A stretch of DNA of 64,000 nucleotides from the NCBI RefSeq assembly GCF_002874965.1, contig NZ_CP025624.1, forward strand, positions 6,076,001 to 6,140,000. The letters run 5' to 3'. A program made the translations under genes and the position numbers. This document shows, piece by piece, positions 1-8,487 of this stretch. Within the stretch, counting starts at the first letter, position 1. Every line of letters starts with the position of its first letter. The notes beneath the pieces are model-generated. The model ran no database searches. It was not told where the DNA came from and saw nothing but the letters and a program-made list of their open reading frames with translations. The DNA comes from Pseudomonas sp. NC02. GTDB lineage: Bacteria; Pseudomonadota; Gammaproteobacteria; Pseudomonadales; Pseudomonadaceae.

Positions 1-649
1 GTTCATCCCGACCACCTATAACACCCACGCCGTGGACTTCGACGGTGACGGCCGCCGCGATATCTGGAACAGCCCGGCCGACGCCCTCGCCTCCACCGCG
101 CACTACCTGCAAAGCTCCGGCTGGCAGAAAGGCCAGCCCTGGGGCTTCGAGGTGCAGCAACTGCCGTTGAATTTTGATTACGCCCTGGCCGATGGCAGCG
201 TACGCAAGACCGTTGGCGAGTGGCTGAAACTGGGAATCCAGGTGCCGCCGGGCGCCAGCGTGCCGGCCAACGTCGACCAGCTTTCCGCCGCCCTGTTGCT
301 GCCGGCCGGCTATCGTGGCCCGGCGTTCCTGGTGCTGGATAACTTCCGCGCGATCCTCAAGTACAACAACTCGTCGTCCTACGCGTTGGCAGTTGGCTTG
401 TTGTCGGAACGCTTCGGGGGCGGTGGCTTGATTCGTGGGAGCTGGCCGAAAGATGAGCTGCCGTTGACTCGCTCGCAGCGAATTGACTTGCAGACGGTGC
501 TCAGTGCCAATGGTTACGACGCAGGCAACCCGGACGGGATCATCGGTGCGAATACCCGCAAGGCGATTCGTGCCGCGCAGCAGTCCCTGGGCTGGCCGGC
601 GGATGGGTATCCGACGGTGAAGTTGCTGGAGTCGCTGCAAAGCCGATAG
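1..649 (+). CDS. Lytic murein transglycosylase, MltB/SltB type with C-terminal peptidoglycan-binding domain (5' partial)
   Basis: The reading frame is already open at the left edge (first full codon at base 2), so the N-terminus and catalytic glutamate lie outside the window. Visible are the end of the SLT_2 catalytic domain, including the family block FIPTTYNTHAVDFDGDGRRD, and a C-terminal region of about 60 residues (LTRSQRIDLQTVLSANGYD...DGIIGANTRKAI) typical of the PG_binding_1 fold. The enzyme would cleave glycan strands of peptidoglycan in the periplasm, forming 1,6-anhydro-muramyl ends. It is a paralogue of the complete mltB gene at 6322-7341, which lacks the binding domain. Confidence 0.9.
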   Translation, partial: FIPTTYNTHAVDFDGDGRRDIWNSPADALASTAHYLQSSGWQKGQPWGFEVQQLPLNFDYALADGSVRKTVGEWLKLGIQVPPGASVPANVDQLSAALLLPAGYRGPAFLVLDNFRAILKYNNSSSYALAVGLLSERFGGGGLIRGSWPKDELPLTRSQRIDLQTVLSANGYDAGNPDGIIGANTRKAIRAAQQSLGWPADGYPTVKLLESLQSR

Positions 650-670
650 ATCGGCGTATGGCTGCTACCG

Positions 671-758
671 CATTCGCGAGCAAGCCCGCTCCCACATTTT
701 GACCGTGCACTTCCTGAAGGAACGCGATCGAAATGTGGGAGCGGGCTTGCTCGCGAAG
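671..758. repeat. REP pair (inverted Pseudomonas REP elements)
   Basis: A CTCGCGAATG-type REP sequence on the minus strand (671-697) faces a plus-strand copy with the core GTGGGAGCGGGCTTGCTCGCGAA (735-757). The two are separated by a short spacer, so the transcript could fold into a long hairpin between the convergent genes on either side. It probably also acts as a transcription end point. Confidence 0.85.
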
Positions 759-782
759 AGGCCTTTATCGGCGCTACAAAGT

Positions 783-1718
783 TCAGGCCTTAAACACCAC
801 ATCCTGTTCCAACACCAACCGCTTCTCCCCCGCATCCAGCCGCACCCTGGCGCCCAACGGCAAGGTCAGGTTCGGGTTGCAGTGCCCGCTGCGCCAGCCG
901 GACAGCACAGGAATGCACAACGGCTCGAAGGTCTGCTTCAGCAAGCGCTCAAGCGCAAGGCTATCAACCCCAGCCACATCCCCCACCACCACGCCCGCCA
1001 CCTGGGCCAGCTTGCCCGCCAGGCGCAAATGGGTGAGCAACCGGTCAATGCGGTACAACGGCTCGTTCACATCTTCGATAAACAGAATGATGCCCTCGGC
1101 ATCAATCTCGTAAGCCGTGCCCATCACTGCTGCGATCATCGATAGATTGCCGCCCAGCAGCCGCCCACAGGCGATGCCTGGCTCGACGGTGGTCAGCGGG
1201 TAGGCCACAGGGTGAGCCAGCTGGCTACCGGCTTTCACTTGCCCACGCAGCATGCTGAACAGCGACGACTCGGTAGGCTGTTGCTTTTCACCTAACAGGT
1301 CAGCGTTGAACATCGGACCATGGAAGGTGACGAAACCGGCATACCGGTTGATCGCCAGGTGCAGGGCGGTGATATCGCTGTAGCCTACGAATGGCTTGGG
1401 GTTGGCCCGGAGCAGGTCAAAGTCCAGGCGGTCCAGCAGGCGTGGCGTGCCGTAGCCGCCGCGCAGGCAGAAAATCGCGTCGATGGTCGAATCGGCGAAC
1501 GCAGCGTGCAGGTCATCAAGGCGTACCTCATCACTGCCGGCCAGATAGCCATCACGCTGGCTCACGCCCGGAAAGATCCGCAGTGTGTAGCCCCGGGCGC
1601 GCATCCATTGCGTGGCCTTGTCGATATCCAGCTCGGCCGGCCCGGCAGGGGCAATCAGCCCGATCACGCCTTCGGCGCGCAGCGCAGGTACCGCACAAGC
1701 GGTCAATTGAGTCGTCAT
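783..1718 (-). CDS. ldcA: Muramoyltetrapeptide (LD-)carboxypeptidase, S66 family
   Basis: This 311-residue protein matches the LdcA family, which removes the terminal D-Ala from muropeptide tetrapeptides during murein recycling in the cytoplasm. The nucleophile serine lies in GYSDITALHLA, the catalytic glutamate in FIEDVNEPLYR, and the histidine in GWRSGHCNPN. The N-terminal IGLIAPAGP strand and the CLRGGYGTPRLLD block are also family hallmarks. The ATG at 1718 is preceded by GAGGAGA, supporting this start. The length fits the family. It is transcribed alone, toward the REP pair downstream. Confidence 0.92.
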   Translation of the reverse strand: MTTQLTACAVPALRAEGVIGLIAPAGPAELDIDKATQWMRARGYTLRIFPGVSQRDGYLAGSDEVRLDDLHAAFADSTIDAIFCLRGGYGTPRLLDRLDFDLLRANPKPFVGYSDITALHLAINRYAGFVTFHGPMFNADLLGEKQQPTESSLFSMLRGQVKAGSQLAHPVAYPLTTVEPGIACGRLLGGNLSMIAAVMGTAYEIDAEGIILFIEDVNEPLYRIDRLLTHLRLAGKLAQVAGVVVGDVAGVDSLALERLLKQTFEPLCIPVLSGWRSGHCNPNLTLPLGARVRLDAGEKRLVLEQDVVFKA

Positions 1719-1798
1719 CCATGGTTCTCCTCGTGTGGATTGCCCAAGGCACTCTAAACAGCAATGGTTGCAAACAGAAGAGGAAGAGTCAGTAGCAA

Positions 1799-1923
1799 AT
1801 GTGGGAGCGGGCCTGGGTGGGAGCGGCCTTGCTCGCGAAGACGGTCAGTCAGTCACCGGACAGGTCAACTGATCCAACGCATTCGCGAACAAGCCCGCTC
1901 CCACTCAAGCCGGCTCCCACATG
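1799..1923. repeat. REP cluster, partly degenerate
   Basis: Three REP-like segments occur: a truncated GTGGGAGCGG copy fused to a second copy ending GCTTGCTCGCGAA, then an inverted copy ending in CCCGCTCCCAC and a further CGGCTCCCAC fragment. The arms flank a stretch containing GGTCAGTCAGTCACC. The cluster lies between ldcA and lipA and holds no gene. Confidence 0.75.
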
Positions 1924-1951
1924 GGTCCTGCAGTGTCCGGCGTTCCGCGTA

Positions 1952-2971
1952 TCAGGACACCAGGCTGGCCTTGACCAGTTTCGCCTGCTCGTCGGCGTGG
2001 TACGAGGAACGTACCAGCGGGCCGGAAGCGACGTTCTTGAAGCCCATCTTGTAGCCTTCTTCGGCAAACCAGGCGAACACATCCGGGTGCACGAAACGCT
2101 GTACCGGCAAGTGGCTGCGGGACGGCTGCAGGTACTGGCCGAGGGTCAGCATGTCGATGTCGTGTTCGCGCATGCGCTTCATGACTTCGATGACTTCTTC
2201 GTCGGTTTCGCCCAGGCCCAGCATCAGGCCGGATTTGGTCGGAATGTGCGGCATCATCTGCTTGAATTTCTGCAGCAGGGTCAGCGACCACTGGTAGTCC
2301 GAACCCGGACGCGCAGCCTTGTACAGGCGCGGTACGGTTTCCAGGTTGTGGTTGAACACGTCAGGCGGCTCGGCGGCGGTGATTTCCAGCGCCACGTCCA
2401 TACGGCCACGGTAGTCCGGCACCAGGGTCTCGAGCATCACGTTCGGCGACAGCTTGCGGATCTCGCGGATGCAGTCGGCAAAGTGCTGGGCACCGCCGTC
2501 ACGCAGGTCGTCGCGGTCTACCGAAGTAATCACGACATACTTGAGTTTCAGGTCGGCGATGGCGATGGCCAGGCTTTCCGGCTCGTTGACGTCCAGTGGC
2601 TTCGGCCGGCCGTGGCCAACGTCGCAGAACGGGCAACGACGGGTGCAGATGTCACCCATGATCATGAAGGTCGCGGTGCCACCGGAGAAGCACTCGCCCA
2701 GGTTCGGGCAGGACGCCTCTTCGCACACGCTGTGCAGCTTGTGTTTGCGCAGCAGGGCCTTGATGCGGTCGACTTCCGGCGAAACCGGGATACGCACGCG
2801 AATCCAGTCAGGCTTTTTCGGCAGTTCGGTGGTCGGAATGATCTTCACCGGGATGCGTGCAACCTTCTCGGCGCCGCGCAGCTTGACGCCGGCTTCTACC
2901 TTGGCACGCGGGGCCGGACGCTCGGTAACATCCAGCGTCGGGATCATGGTTTGCACTGCATCAGTAGTCAT
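1952..2971 (-). CDS. lipA: Lipoyl synthase
   Basis: A 339-residue radical-SAM enzyme that inserts two sulfurs into octanoyl groups on E2 and GcvH proteins. The auxiliary cluster cysteines appear in [12 protein letters not shown], and the radical-SAM motif as [15 protein letters not shown]. The C-terminal RSSYHADE segment carries the conserved serine that ligates the auxiliary cluster. It starts 2 bases after lipB ends, so the two are almost certainly cotranscribed and act in sequence in lipoate synthesis. Confidence 0.97.
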   Translation of the reverse strand: MTTDAVQTMIPTLDVTERPAPRAKVEAGVKLRGAEKVARIPVKIIPTTELPKKPDWIRVRIPVSPEVDRIKALLRKHKLHSVCEEASCPNLGECFSGGTATFMIMGDICTRRCPFCDVGHGRPKPLDVNEPESLAIAIADLKLKYVVITSVDRDDLRDGGAQHFADCIREIRKLSPNVMLETLVPDYRGRMDVALEITAAEPPDVFNHNLETVPRLYKAARPGSDYQWSLTLLQKFKQMMPHIPTKSGLMLGLGETDEEVIEVMKRMREHDIDMLTLGQYLQPSRSHLPVQRFVHPDVFAWFAEEGYKMGFKNVASGPLVRSSYHADEQAKLVKASLVS

Positions 2972-2973
2972 AA

Positions 2974-3621
2974 TCAGTCGATTCCGCCCGTTAGGGTCGT
3001 CTGCTCAGCATAGTCGAGGTGTTTGACGAGCTGCGCGCGCAGCCGGGCACTTACCTCGGCAAATTCTAGTGGTGTTGCGTGATCGCTCAACTGGGTCATC
3101 GCCAAACCGGCGTAGCCGCAGGGATTGATCCGTCGAAACGGCGCCAGGTCCATGTCCACATTCAAGGCCAGGCCATGAAAGGAACAACCGTGGCGAATCC
3201 GCAAGCCCAGGGAGGCGATTTTCGCGCCATCAACATAAACCCCCGGTGCATCCGGCTTGGCCGCGGCGGTCACACCGTAGCTGGCCAGCAGCTCGATCAG
3301 GCATGACTCCATGCGACTGACCAGCTCACGTACGCCAAAACCCAGCCTGCGCACGTCCAGCAACAGATAAGCCACCAATTGACCTGGGCCATGGTAAGTC
3401 ACCTGCCCGCCGCGGTCGACCTGCACCACCGGGATTTCTCCCGGCAGCAGCAAATGCTCGGCCTTGCCGGCCTGGCCCTGGGTGAAAACCGGCGGGTGCT
3501 CCACCAGCCAGATTTCATCCGGGGCTTCGGTGCCGCGCTCGTTGGTGAACCGCTGCATGGCGTGCCACACCGGTTCGTAAGCCATTTGGCCGAGCTCGCG
3601 AAAGCCCAGGGTCTGTGACAT
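2974..3621 (-). CDS. lipB: Octanoyl-ACP:protein N-octanoyltransferase
   Basis: A 215-residue cytoplasmic transferase that moves octanoate from ACP to apo-lipoyl domains, feeding LipA. The acyl-site lysine is in [11 protein letters not shown] and the catalytic cysteine in INPCGYAG, with the substrate loop [11 protein letters not shown] between them. I chose the ATG at 3621 because it overlaps the upstream stop as TGATG; a GTG one codon earlier is possible but less likely. It lies between ybeD and lipA, the usual pseudomonad order. Confidence 0.96.
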   Translation of the reverse strand: MSQTLGFRELGQMAYEPVWHAMQRFTNERGTEAPDEIWLVEHPPVFTQGQAGKAEHLLLPGEIPVVQVDRGGQVTYHGPGQLVAYLLLDVRRLGFGVRELVSRMESCLIELLASYGVTAAAKPDAPGVYVDGAKIASLGLRIRHGCSFHGLALNVDMDLAPFRRINPCGYAGLAMTQLSDHATPLEFAEVSARLRAQLVKHLDYAEQTTLTGGID

Positions 3622-3896
3622 CACAACACCATGTGCACGAAGCCGGTAGCCCGCAGTTCGCTGTTGATGTTGTAGAGCTGGTCCTGATCAGTCGCCACGA
3701 TGTGCAACTGAATAGTGGTGTACTTGCCGTTGGTGCTTTGACGCTCATCCACACGGTCATGGTTGATCGTTGCGTGTTTCTTGACGATCTCGATGATCTT
3801 ATCCTTGTTGCCCACGCCCGTATCGCTGATCACCTTGACGGGATAGTCCACGTTTGGGAATTCGATCTTTGGCGCCTTTACTTCGGTATCGGTCAT
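3621..3896 (-). CDS. ybeD: DUF493/YbeD family protein
   Basis: A 91-residue protein of the YbeD (UPF0250) family, recognisable by [11 protein letters not shown] near the N-terminus, the helix [16 protein letters not shown] and the terminal ATGFVHMVL. It has an ACT-like ferredoxin fold and probably a regulatory role. It sits directly before lipB, as in many gammaproteobacteria, with a TGATG overlap that suggests translational coupling. Its precise function is unknown. Confidence 0.93.
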   Translation of the reverse strand: MTDTEVKAPKIEFPNVDYPVKVISDTGVGNKDKIIEIVKKHATINHDRVDERQSTNGKYTTIQLHIVATDQDQLYNINSELRATGFVHMVL

Positions 3897-3939
3897 GGCG
3901 TAACGGCCTCGTAAGCGTAAGCCGTGGCGACGGGCATAA

Positions 3940-3962
3940 CCCCGCGCCGGATCAGCGCGGGG
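3940..3962 (-). terminator. Hairpin after dacA
   Basis: An 8-bp perfect GC stem (CCCCGCGC / GCGCGGGG, loop 7) sits 18 bases past the dacA stop on the minus strand. There is no T tract, so it may attenuate transcription rather than stop it before ybeD-lipB-lipA. Confidence 0.45.
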
Positions 3963-3980
3963 TCATGCAGGTGCACACTA

Positions 3981-5138
3981 TCAGTTGAACAAGCTGTAGA
4001 AGAATAGACGGATGCTATCCCACACGCGTCGGAAGATACCACCTTCGTCGACGGCGTCCAGAGCGATCAGATCGGCGCTGTGCACCACCTTGTCGTCCAG
4101 CTTCACTTCGACTTTACCAATCACATCGCCCTTGGCGATCGGTGCGACCAGTTGCGGGTTCATGGTCATGCTGGCAACCAGCTTCTTGAGCTGGCCTTTA
4201 GGCATGGTCAGGGTCAGGTCTTCAGCCAGGCCAGCCTTGACTTGATGGGTCGCGCCTTTCCACACAGGGGCTTGAGCCAGCTCGGTGCCTTTCTGGTAGA
4301 AGGTCTGGGTTTCGAAGAAACGGAAGCCATAGGTCAGCAGCTTTTGCGTCTCGGCCGCACGGGCCTGCTCGCTGTTGGTACCGAATACCACGGCAATCAG
4401 GCGCTGGCCGTCACGGACAGCGGACGACACCATGCAGTAGCCGGCTTCTTCGGTGTGGCCGGTTTTCAGGCCATCGACAGTCTTGTCACGCCACAGCAAC
4501 AGGTTGCGGTTAGGCTGCTTGATGTTGTTCCAGAAGAACTCTTTCTGGGAGTAGATCGCGTAGTGCACCGGGTCGACACGAATGATCGCGCGAGCCAGGA
4601 TCGCCATGTCGTGAGCCGACGAGTAGTGCTCAGGGTTCGGCAGGCCGGTCGGGTTCATGAAGTGGCTGTTGGTCATGCCCAGGTCGGCCACGGTTTTGTT
4701 CATCATGTCGGCGAACGCATCTTCGCTGCCGGCGATGTGCTCGGACAGGGCTACGCTGGCGTCGTTACCCGACTGGATGATGATGCCGTGCAGCAGGTCG
4801 CTGACGGTCACTTGCGAGCCGACCTTGATGAACATCCGCGAACCGCCGGTGCGCCAGGCGTTTTCGCTGACGGTCACCGGATCGTTTTCGCCGATCTGGC
4901 CGCGACGGATTTCCAGGGTCGCGATGTAGGCGGTCATCAGCTTGGTCAGGCTGGCTGGGGGCAGGCGCTGGTCACCGTTGTTCTCCACCAGCACGTTGCC
5001 GCTGGCGGCGTCCATCAGGACCCAGGCCTTGGCAGCCAGTTGCGGGGAAGCTGGCACCATTTCAACCGCCCAGGCGGCCGGGGTGATGATCAGCGAAAGA
5101 AGCAGGCACGTGCGTTTGGCTAAGGTGGTGATGTTCAT
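3981..5138 (-). CDS. dacA: D-alanyl-D-alanine carboxypeptidase, PBP5/6 family
   Basis: A 385-residue low-molecular-weight penicillin-binding protein that trims the terminal D-Ala of pentapeptides in the periplasm. It has an N-terminal signal peptide ending near AWAVEM, then the acyl-serine motif SLTK (in LPPASLTKLM), SGN in IIQSGNDAS, and KTG in DGLKTGHTEE. The C-terminal PBP5_C beta domain ends with an amphipathic helix (WDSIRLFFYSLFN), the usual peripheral membrane anchor. Upstream GAGAGACGG serves as ribosome binding site. It follows rlpA after 185 bases and belongs to the elongation gene neighbourhood. Confidence 0.96.
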   Translation of the reverse strand: MNITTLAKRTCLLLSLIITPAAWAVEMVPASPQLAAKAWVLMDAASGNVLVENNGDQRLPPASLTKLMTAYIATLEIRRGQIGENDPVTVSENAWRTGGSRMFIKVGSQVTVSDLLHGIIIQSGNDASVALSEHIAGSEDAFADMMNKTVADLGMTNSHFMNPTGLPNPEHYSSAHDMAILARAIIRVDPVHYAIYSQKEFFWNNIKQPNRNLLLWRDKTVDGLKTGHTEEAGYCMVSSAVRDGQRLIAVVFGTNSEQARAAETQKLLTYGFRFFETQTFYQKGTELAQAPVWKGATHQVKAGLAEDLTLTMPKGQLKKLVASMTMNPQLVAPIAKGDVIGKVEVKLDDKVVHSADLIALDAVDEGGIFRRVWDSIRLFFYSLFN

Positions 5139-5323
5139 CCGTCTCTCGAAATTGCTTATGGAAACTTGCCCTCGCGGGCAAAACTATTCAGACAGCCCGT
5201 CGCCAGACTGTCGCGTGTTCGGTTGCATGCCCACCCCTTGCCCCTGGGTTTTTATTGTTCAACGAGCCAACAACCAGGGCTCAAACCCGCATGCGAGCCT
5301 GAGCCATCAATCCTTTGTACTGC

Positions 5324-6322
5324 TTACTCGGCGGTGACCACGCTGGGTTGCCCCAGGTTGGCCAGGCGCACGCTGTTCTGCACTTGCGCAACTTCACTCG
5401 GCGAGCCGATCGGCCCCATGCGCACACGGTGCAGGGTCTGCTGGTTACGCACAATAGAGCTGATAAAGACTGGCGCGCTGACCATCCCGCTGAGCTTGGA
5501 CCTTAGCAGCTCTGCCGCGTCCGGGTTGGCGAAAGCGCCGACTTGCAGGTACTGGCCGCCCACGGTAGAGGCTCCCGGTGCTGCATGCGGAATGACCACC
5601 GTGTCCGGGGCGTGCTGCGCCGGCGGCGGGGTCCACTGTTCGATCTTGCCGGCCGAGGCCGTGACTTGCGGTTGCGGGGTTTGCGGTTCGTTGAGCATCA
5701 ACGGCGCCGGCTTGCCACGCTGGGCCCAGTACTGGGCCGGGTCGATACCTTCGACCTTCACCCGGGCGGTGCCGATTTCGGCATACCCGAGTTTCTTGGC
5801 GGCGGCGTAGGACAAGTCGATGATCCGGTCCGAATAGAACGGCCCACGGTCATTGACCCGCAGGATTACCGAGCGGTTGTTGTCCAGGTTGGTCACGCGT
5901 ACATAGCTGGGCAGCGGCAGGGTCTTGTGCGCCGCGCTCATGCCGTACAGGTCATAGACTTCGCCGTTGGCGGTGTTCTGGCCGTGGAACTTGGTCCCGT
6001 ACCAGGACGCCGTACCTGATTGCACGTAGGTCTTGGAGTCTTGCAGCGGGAAGTAGTTTTTGCCCAGCACGGTATAGGGGTTGGCCTTGTAAGGGCCGGT
6101 GTGCAGGGTCGGCGTGGCATCCGGGATCTTCGAAACATCCACATCCCACCACGGCGCGCCGTCTTTGTGGGCGCGGTTGATATCCAGCCCCGGCTGGGAG
6201 CGGATCGCCGTGCCAGCGGTTTTTTGCACCGGTGCACGACTGGTGGAGCAACTGACCACCAATAACGACAATGCGGCGTACGCCAACAGCTTCAGGGGTT
6301 TGTACATCGGTGATACCGGCAT
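5324..6322 (-). CDS. rlpA: Septal ring lytic transglycosylase RlpA family lipoprotein
   Basis: A 332-residue outer-membrane lipoprotein with a lipobox LLVVSCST (Cys25 of this start), a double-psi beta-barrel domain around GTASWYGTKFHGQNTANGE, and the conserved HKTLPLPSYVRV and NDRGPF blocks. A C-terminal SPOR domain (QYLQVGAFANPDAAELL...) binds denuded glycans at the division site. In P. aeruginosa RlpA acts on naked glycan strands. The start at 6322 overlaps the mltB stop (TAATG); an internal ATG at 6307 would give a more typical short signal peptide. Confidence 0.93.
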   Translation of the reverse strand: MPVSPMYKPLKLLAYAALSLLVVSCSTSRAPVQKTAGTAIRSQPGLDINRAHKDGAPWWDVDVSKIPDATPTLHTGPYKANPYTVLGKNYFPLQDSKTYVQSGTASWYGTKFHGQNTANGEVYDLYGMSAAHKTLPLPSYVRVTNLDNNRSVILRVNDRGPFYSDRIIDLSYAAAKKLGYAEIGTARVKVEGIDPAQYWAQRGKPAPLMLNEPQTPQPQVTASAGKIEQWTPPPAQHAPDTVVIPHAAPGASTVGGQYLQVGAFANPDAAELLRSKLSGMVSAPVFISSIVRNQQTLHRVRMGPIGSPSEVAQVQNSVRLANLGQPSVVTAE

Positions 6323-7341
6323 TACTTGACGCCCCGTGCTTGGACCAGCATGTCTGACAGTTGATGCACGGCCATGGCGTACATCACACTGCGGTTATAA
6401 CGCGTGATTGCGTAGAAATTCTTCAGGCCCATCCAGTATTCGGGGCCATTTTCGCCTTCGAGGCGGAACGCCGTCACCGGCATATCATCGCGTGGCGCAT
6501 TCTGACTCGACCAGCCCAGCGCCCGCAACTCCCCGACCGTCTTGACCGGCTCGATACCCTGGGTCAGGCCTTCATCGGCGCGCTCACCGGTCACATCGGC
6601 GCGAATCACCACCGGCTCGCCGGCTACCCAGCCGTGACGCTTGAAATAGCTGGCGACGCTGCCGATGGCGTCATCGGGGTTGCTCCAGATATTGATATGG
6701 CCGTCGCCGTCAAAATCCACGGCGTAGGCGCGAAAGCTGCTCGGCATGAACTGCGGCAAGCCCATGGCCCCGGCGTAGGAGCCCTTGAGGGTCAACGGGT
6801 CGACCTGTTCTTCACGGGCCAACAACAGGAACTCGCGCAGCTCTTTGCGGAAGAATTCGGCGCGTGGCGGGTAGTCAAAGCCCAGGGTCGACAAGGCGTC
6901 GATCACCCGGTAGCTGCCGGTGTTGCGGCCGTAGAAGGTTTCGATGCCGATGATTGCCACGATCACCTGGGCCGGTACGCCGTATTCCTGCTCGGCGCGG
7001 GCCAGCACCGCTTCGTGCTGGCGCCAGAAGTCCACGCCCCGCGCCACGCGGGCGTCGGTCAGGAACATCGGGCGATATTCCTTCCACTGCTTCACGCGCT
7101 CGGCGGGCCGGGAGATGGCGTCGAGGATCGCCTGCTTGCGCTGGGCCTCGCGGAACACGCCCATCAGCTGTTCACCGGCGAAACCATAGTCACGGGTCAT
7201 CTCACCGACAAACTCGGCGACCTGGGGCGAACCGTCGTAGTCGCCGGCCTGCGCTTCCTGCACAGCGGCTCCCAGCAGGCCCAACAGGCCCATCCAGGAC
7301 ACGTGCCGGGCAGCCCAGCCGCGCATTACTTGCATTGACAT
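6322..7341 (-). CDS. mltB: Lytic murein transglycosylase B
   Basis: A 339-residue SLT_2-domain enzyme. A signal sequence precedes GDYDGSPQVAEF. The catalytic glutamate lies in IGIETFYGRNTGSYRV, and the family blocks GSYAGAMGLPQFMPSS and YAVDFDGDGHINIW follow. There is no lipobox, so this looks soluble in the periplasm, or the anchor has been lost. I chose the ATG at 7341 because AAGGTGAAG lies just before it and it begins after the rodA stop; a start at 7371 would overlap rodA. It lies between rodA and rlpA in the cell-wall cluster. Confidence 0.93.
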   Translation of the reverse strand: MSMQVMRGWAARHVSWMGLLGLLGAAVQEAQAGDYDGSPQVAEFVGEMTRDYGFAGEQLMGVFREAQRKQAILDAISRPAERVKQWKEYRPMFLTDARVARGVDFWRQHEAVLARAEQEYGVPAQVIVAIIGIETFYGRNTGSYRVIDALSTLGFDYPPRAEFFRKELREFLLLAREEQVDPLTLKGSYAGAMGLPQFMPSSFRAYAVDFDGDGHINIWSNPDDAIGSVASYFKRHGWVAGEPVVIRADVTGERADEGLTQGIEPVKTVGELRALGWSSQNAPRDDMPVTAFRLEGENGPEYWMGLKNFYAITRYNRSVMYAMAVHQLSDMLVQARGVK

Positions 7342-7352
7342 CTTCACCTTAT

Positions 7353-8456
7353 TCAAACCTGTGCGATCCACTTACGATGGGTATGGATCGACATCAAAAC
7401 CCCAAACGCTGACAGCAATGTCACCAGCGAAGTTCCGCCGTAGCTAATGAACGGCAACGGCACCCCAACCACCGGCAACAGGCCACTGACCATACCGATG
7501 TTGACGAAAACGTAAACAAAAAACGTCATGGTGAGGCTGCCGGCGAGCAATTTGCCAAACAGGGTTTGCGCCTGGGCAGTAATCACCAGGCCGCGCCCGA
7601 TCAGCAGCAAGTAAATCAGCAACAGTGCGCAGATGCCCACCAGGCCGAACTCCTCGCCCATCACCGCGATAATGAAGTCGGTGTGGCTTTCCGGCAAAAA
7701 GTCCAGGTGCGACTGGGTGCCCAGCAGCCAGCCCTTGCCGAATACGCCGCCGGAACCGATGGCCGCCTTGGACTGGATGATGTTCCAGCCGGTGCCCAGC
7801 GGATCGCTCTCCGGGTCGAGGAACGTGAGGATTCGCTGCTTCTGGTAGTCGTGCATGAAGAAGAACCACATGGCCACGGCCACCGGCACGGCCGCGGCCA
7901 GCACGCTGAGGATCCAGCGCCAGCGCAGCCCCCCCATGAACAGCACGAACGCGCCGCCCGCCAGGATCAGCAGCGAGGTGCCGAGGTCGGGCTGGCGCAC
8001 GATCAGGATAAACGGCACGCCGATCAATATCAGGCTGATGCCCACGTGCTTGAGCTGGGGCGGCAGTGTGCGTTTTGACAGGTACCAGGCGATGGTCGCC
8101 GGCATCAGGATCTTCATGAATTCCGACGGCTGGAAGCGAATCACCCCCGGGATGTTGATCCAGCGCGTCGCACCCATGGCGTTGTGGCCCATGACATCCA
8201 CCACCACCAGCAGCAACACGCCGGCGACATACCCCAGCGGCACCCAGCGCGCCATGAAACGCGGCTCCAGCTGGGCGATCACCACCATCGACAACAGGCC
8301 CAGGCCAAACGACGACGCCTGTTTGATCAGCAAGTCCCAGTTCTTGCCACTGGCCGAATACAACACGAACAGGCTGCCGGCGGCCAGGGTCAGCAGCAGG
8401 ATCAGCAACGGGCCATCAATGTGCATGCGCTGCAGCAAAGTGGCGCGGCGGCGCAT
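7353..8456 (-). CDS. rodA: Peptidoglycan glycosyltransferase RodA (SEDS family)
   Basis: A polytopic SEDS protein with about ten membrane segments that polymerises glycan chains in the elongasome together with PBP2. Conserved blocks include the loop around HNAMGATRWI, PSEFMKI, the segment FLPESHTDFI that carries the catalytic-region aspartate, and the terminal VGVPLPFISYGGTS. The ATG at 8456 has GAGG upstream and gives 367 residues. A TTG at 8498, overlapping the mrdA end, would add 14 residues and cannot be excluded. Confidence 0.95.
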   Translation of the reverse strand: MRRRATLLQRMHIDGPLLILLLTLAAGSLFVLYSASGKNWDLLIKQASSFGLGLLSMVVIAQLEPRFMARWVPLGYVAGVLLLVVVDVMGHNAMGATRWINIPGVIRFQPSEFMKILMPATIAWYLSKRTLPPQLKHVGISLILIGVPFILIVRQPDLGTSLLILAGGAFVLFMGGLRWRWILSVLAAAVPVAVAMWFFFMHDYQKQRILTFLDPESDPLGTGWNIIQSKAAIGSGGVFGKGWLLGTQSHLDFLPESHTDFIIAVMGEEFGLVGICALLLIYLLLIGRGLVITAQAQTLFGKLLAGSLTMTFFVYVFVNIGMVSGLLPVVGVPLPFISYGGTSLVTLLSAFGVLMSIHTHRKWIAQV

Positions 8457-8487
8457 CACATCCTCGCTGGAGAGGATGCGGTCAAAA

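Noticed and set aside
671..758. CRISPR-like repeats
   Set aside because: The REP copies are inverted pairs spread between genes, with no regular direct-repeat/spacer pattern.
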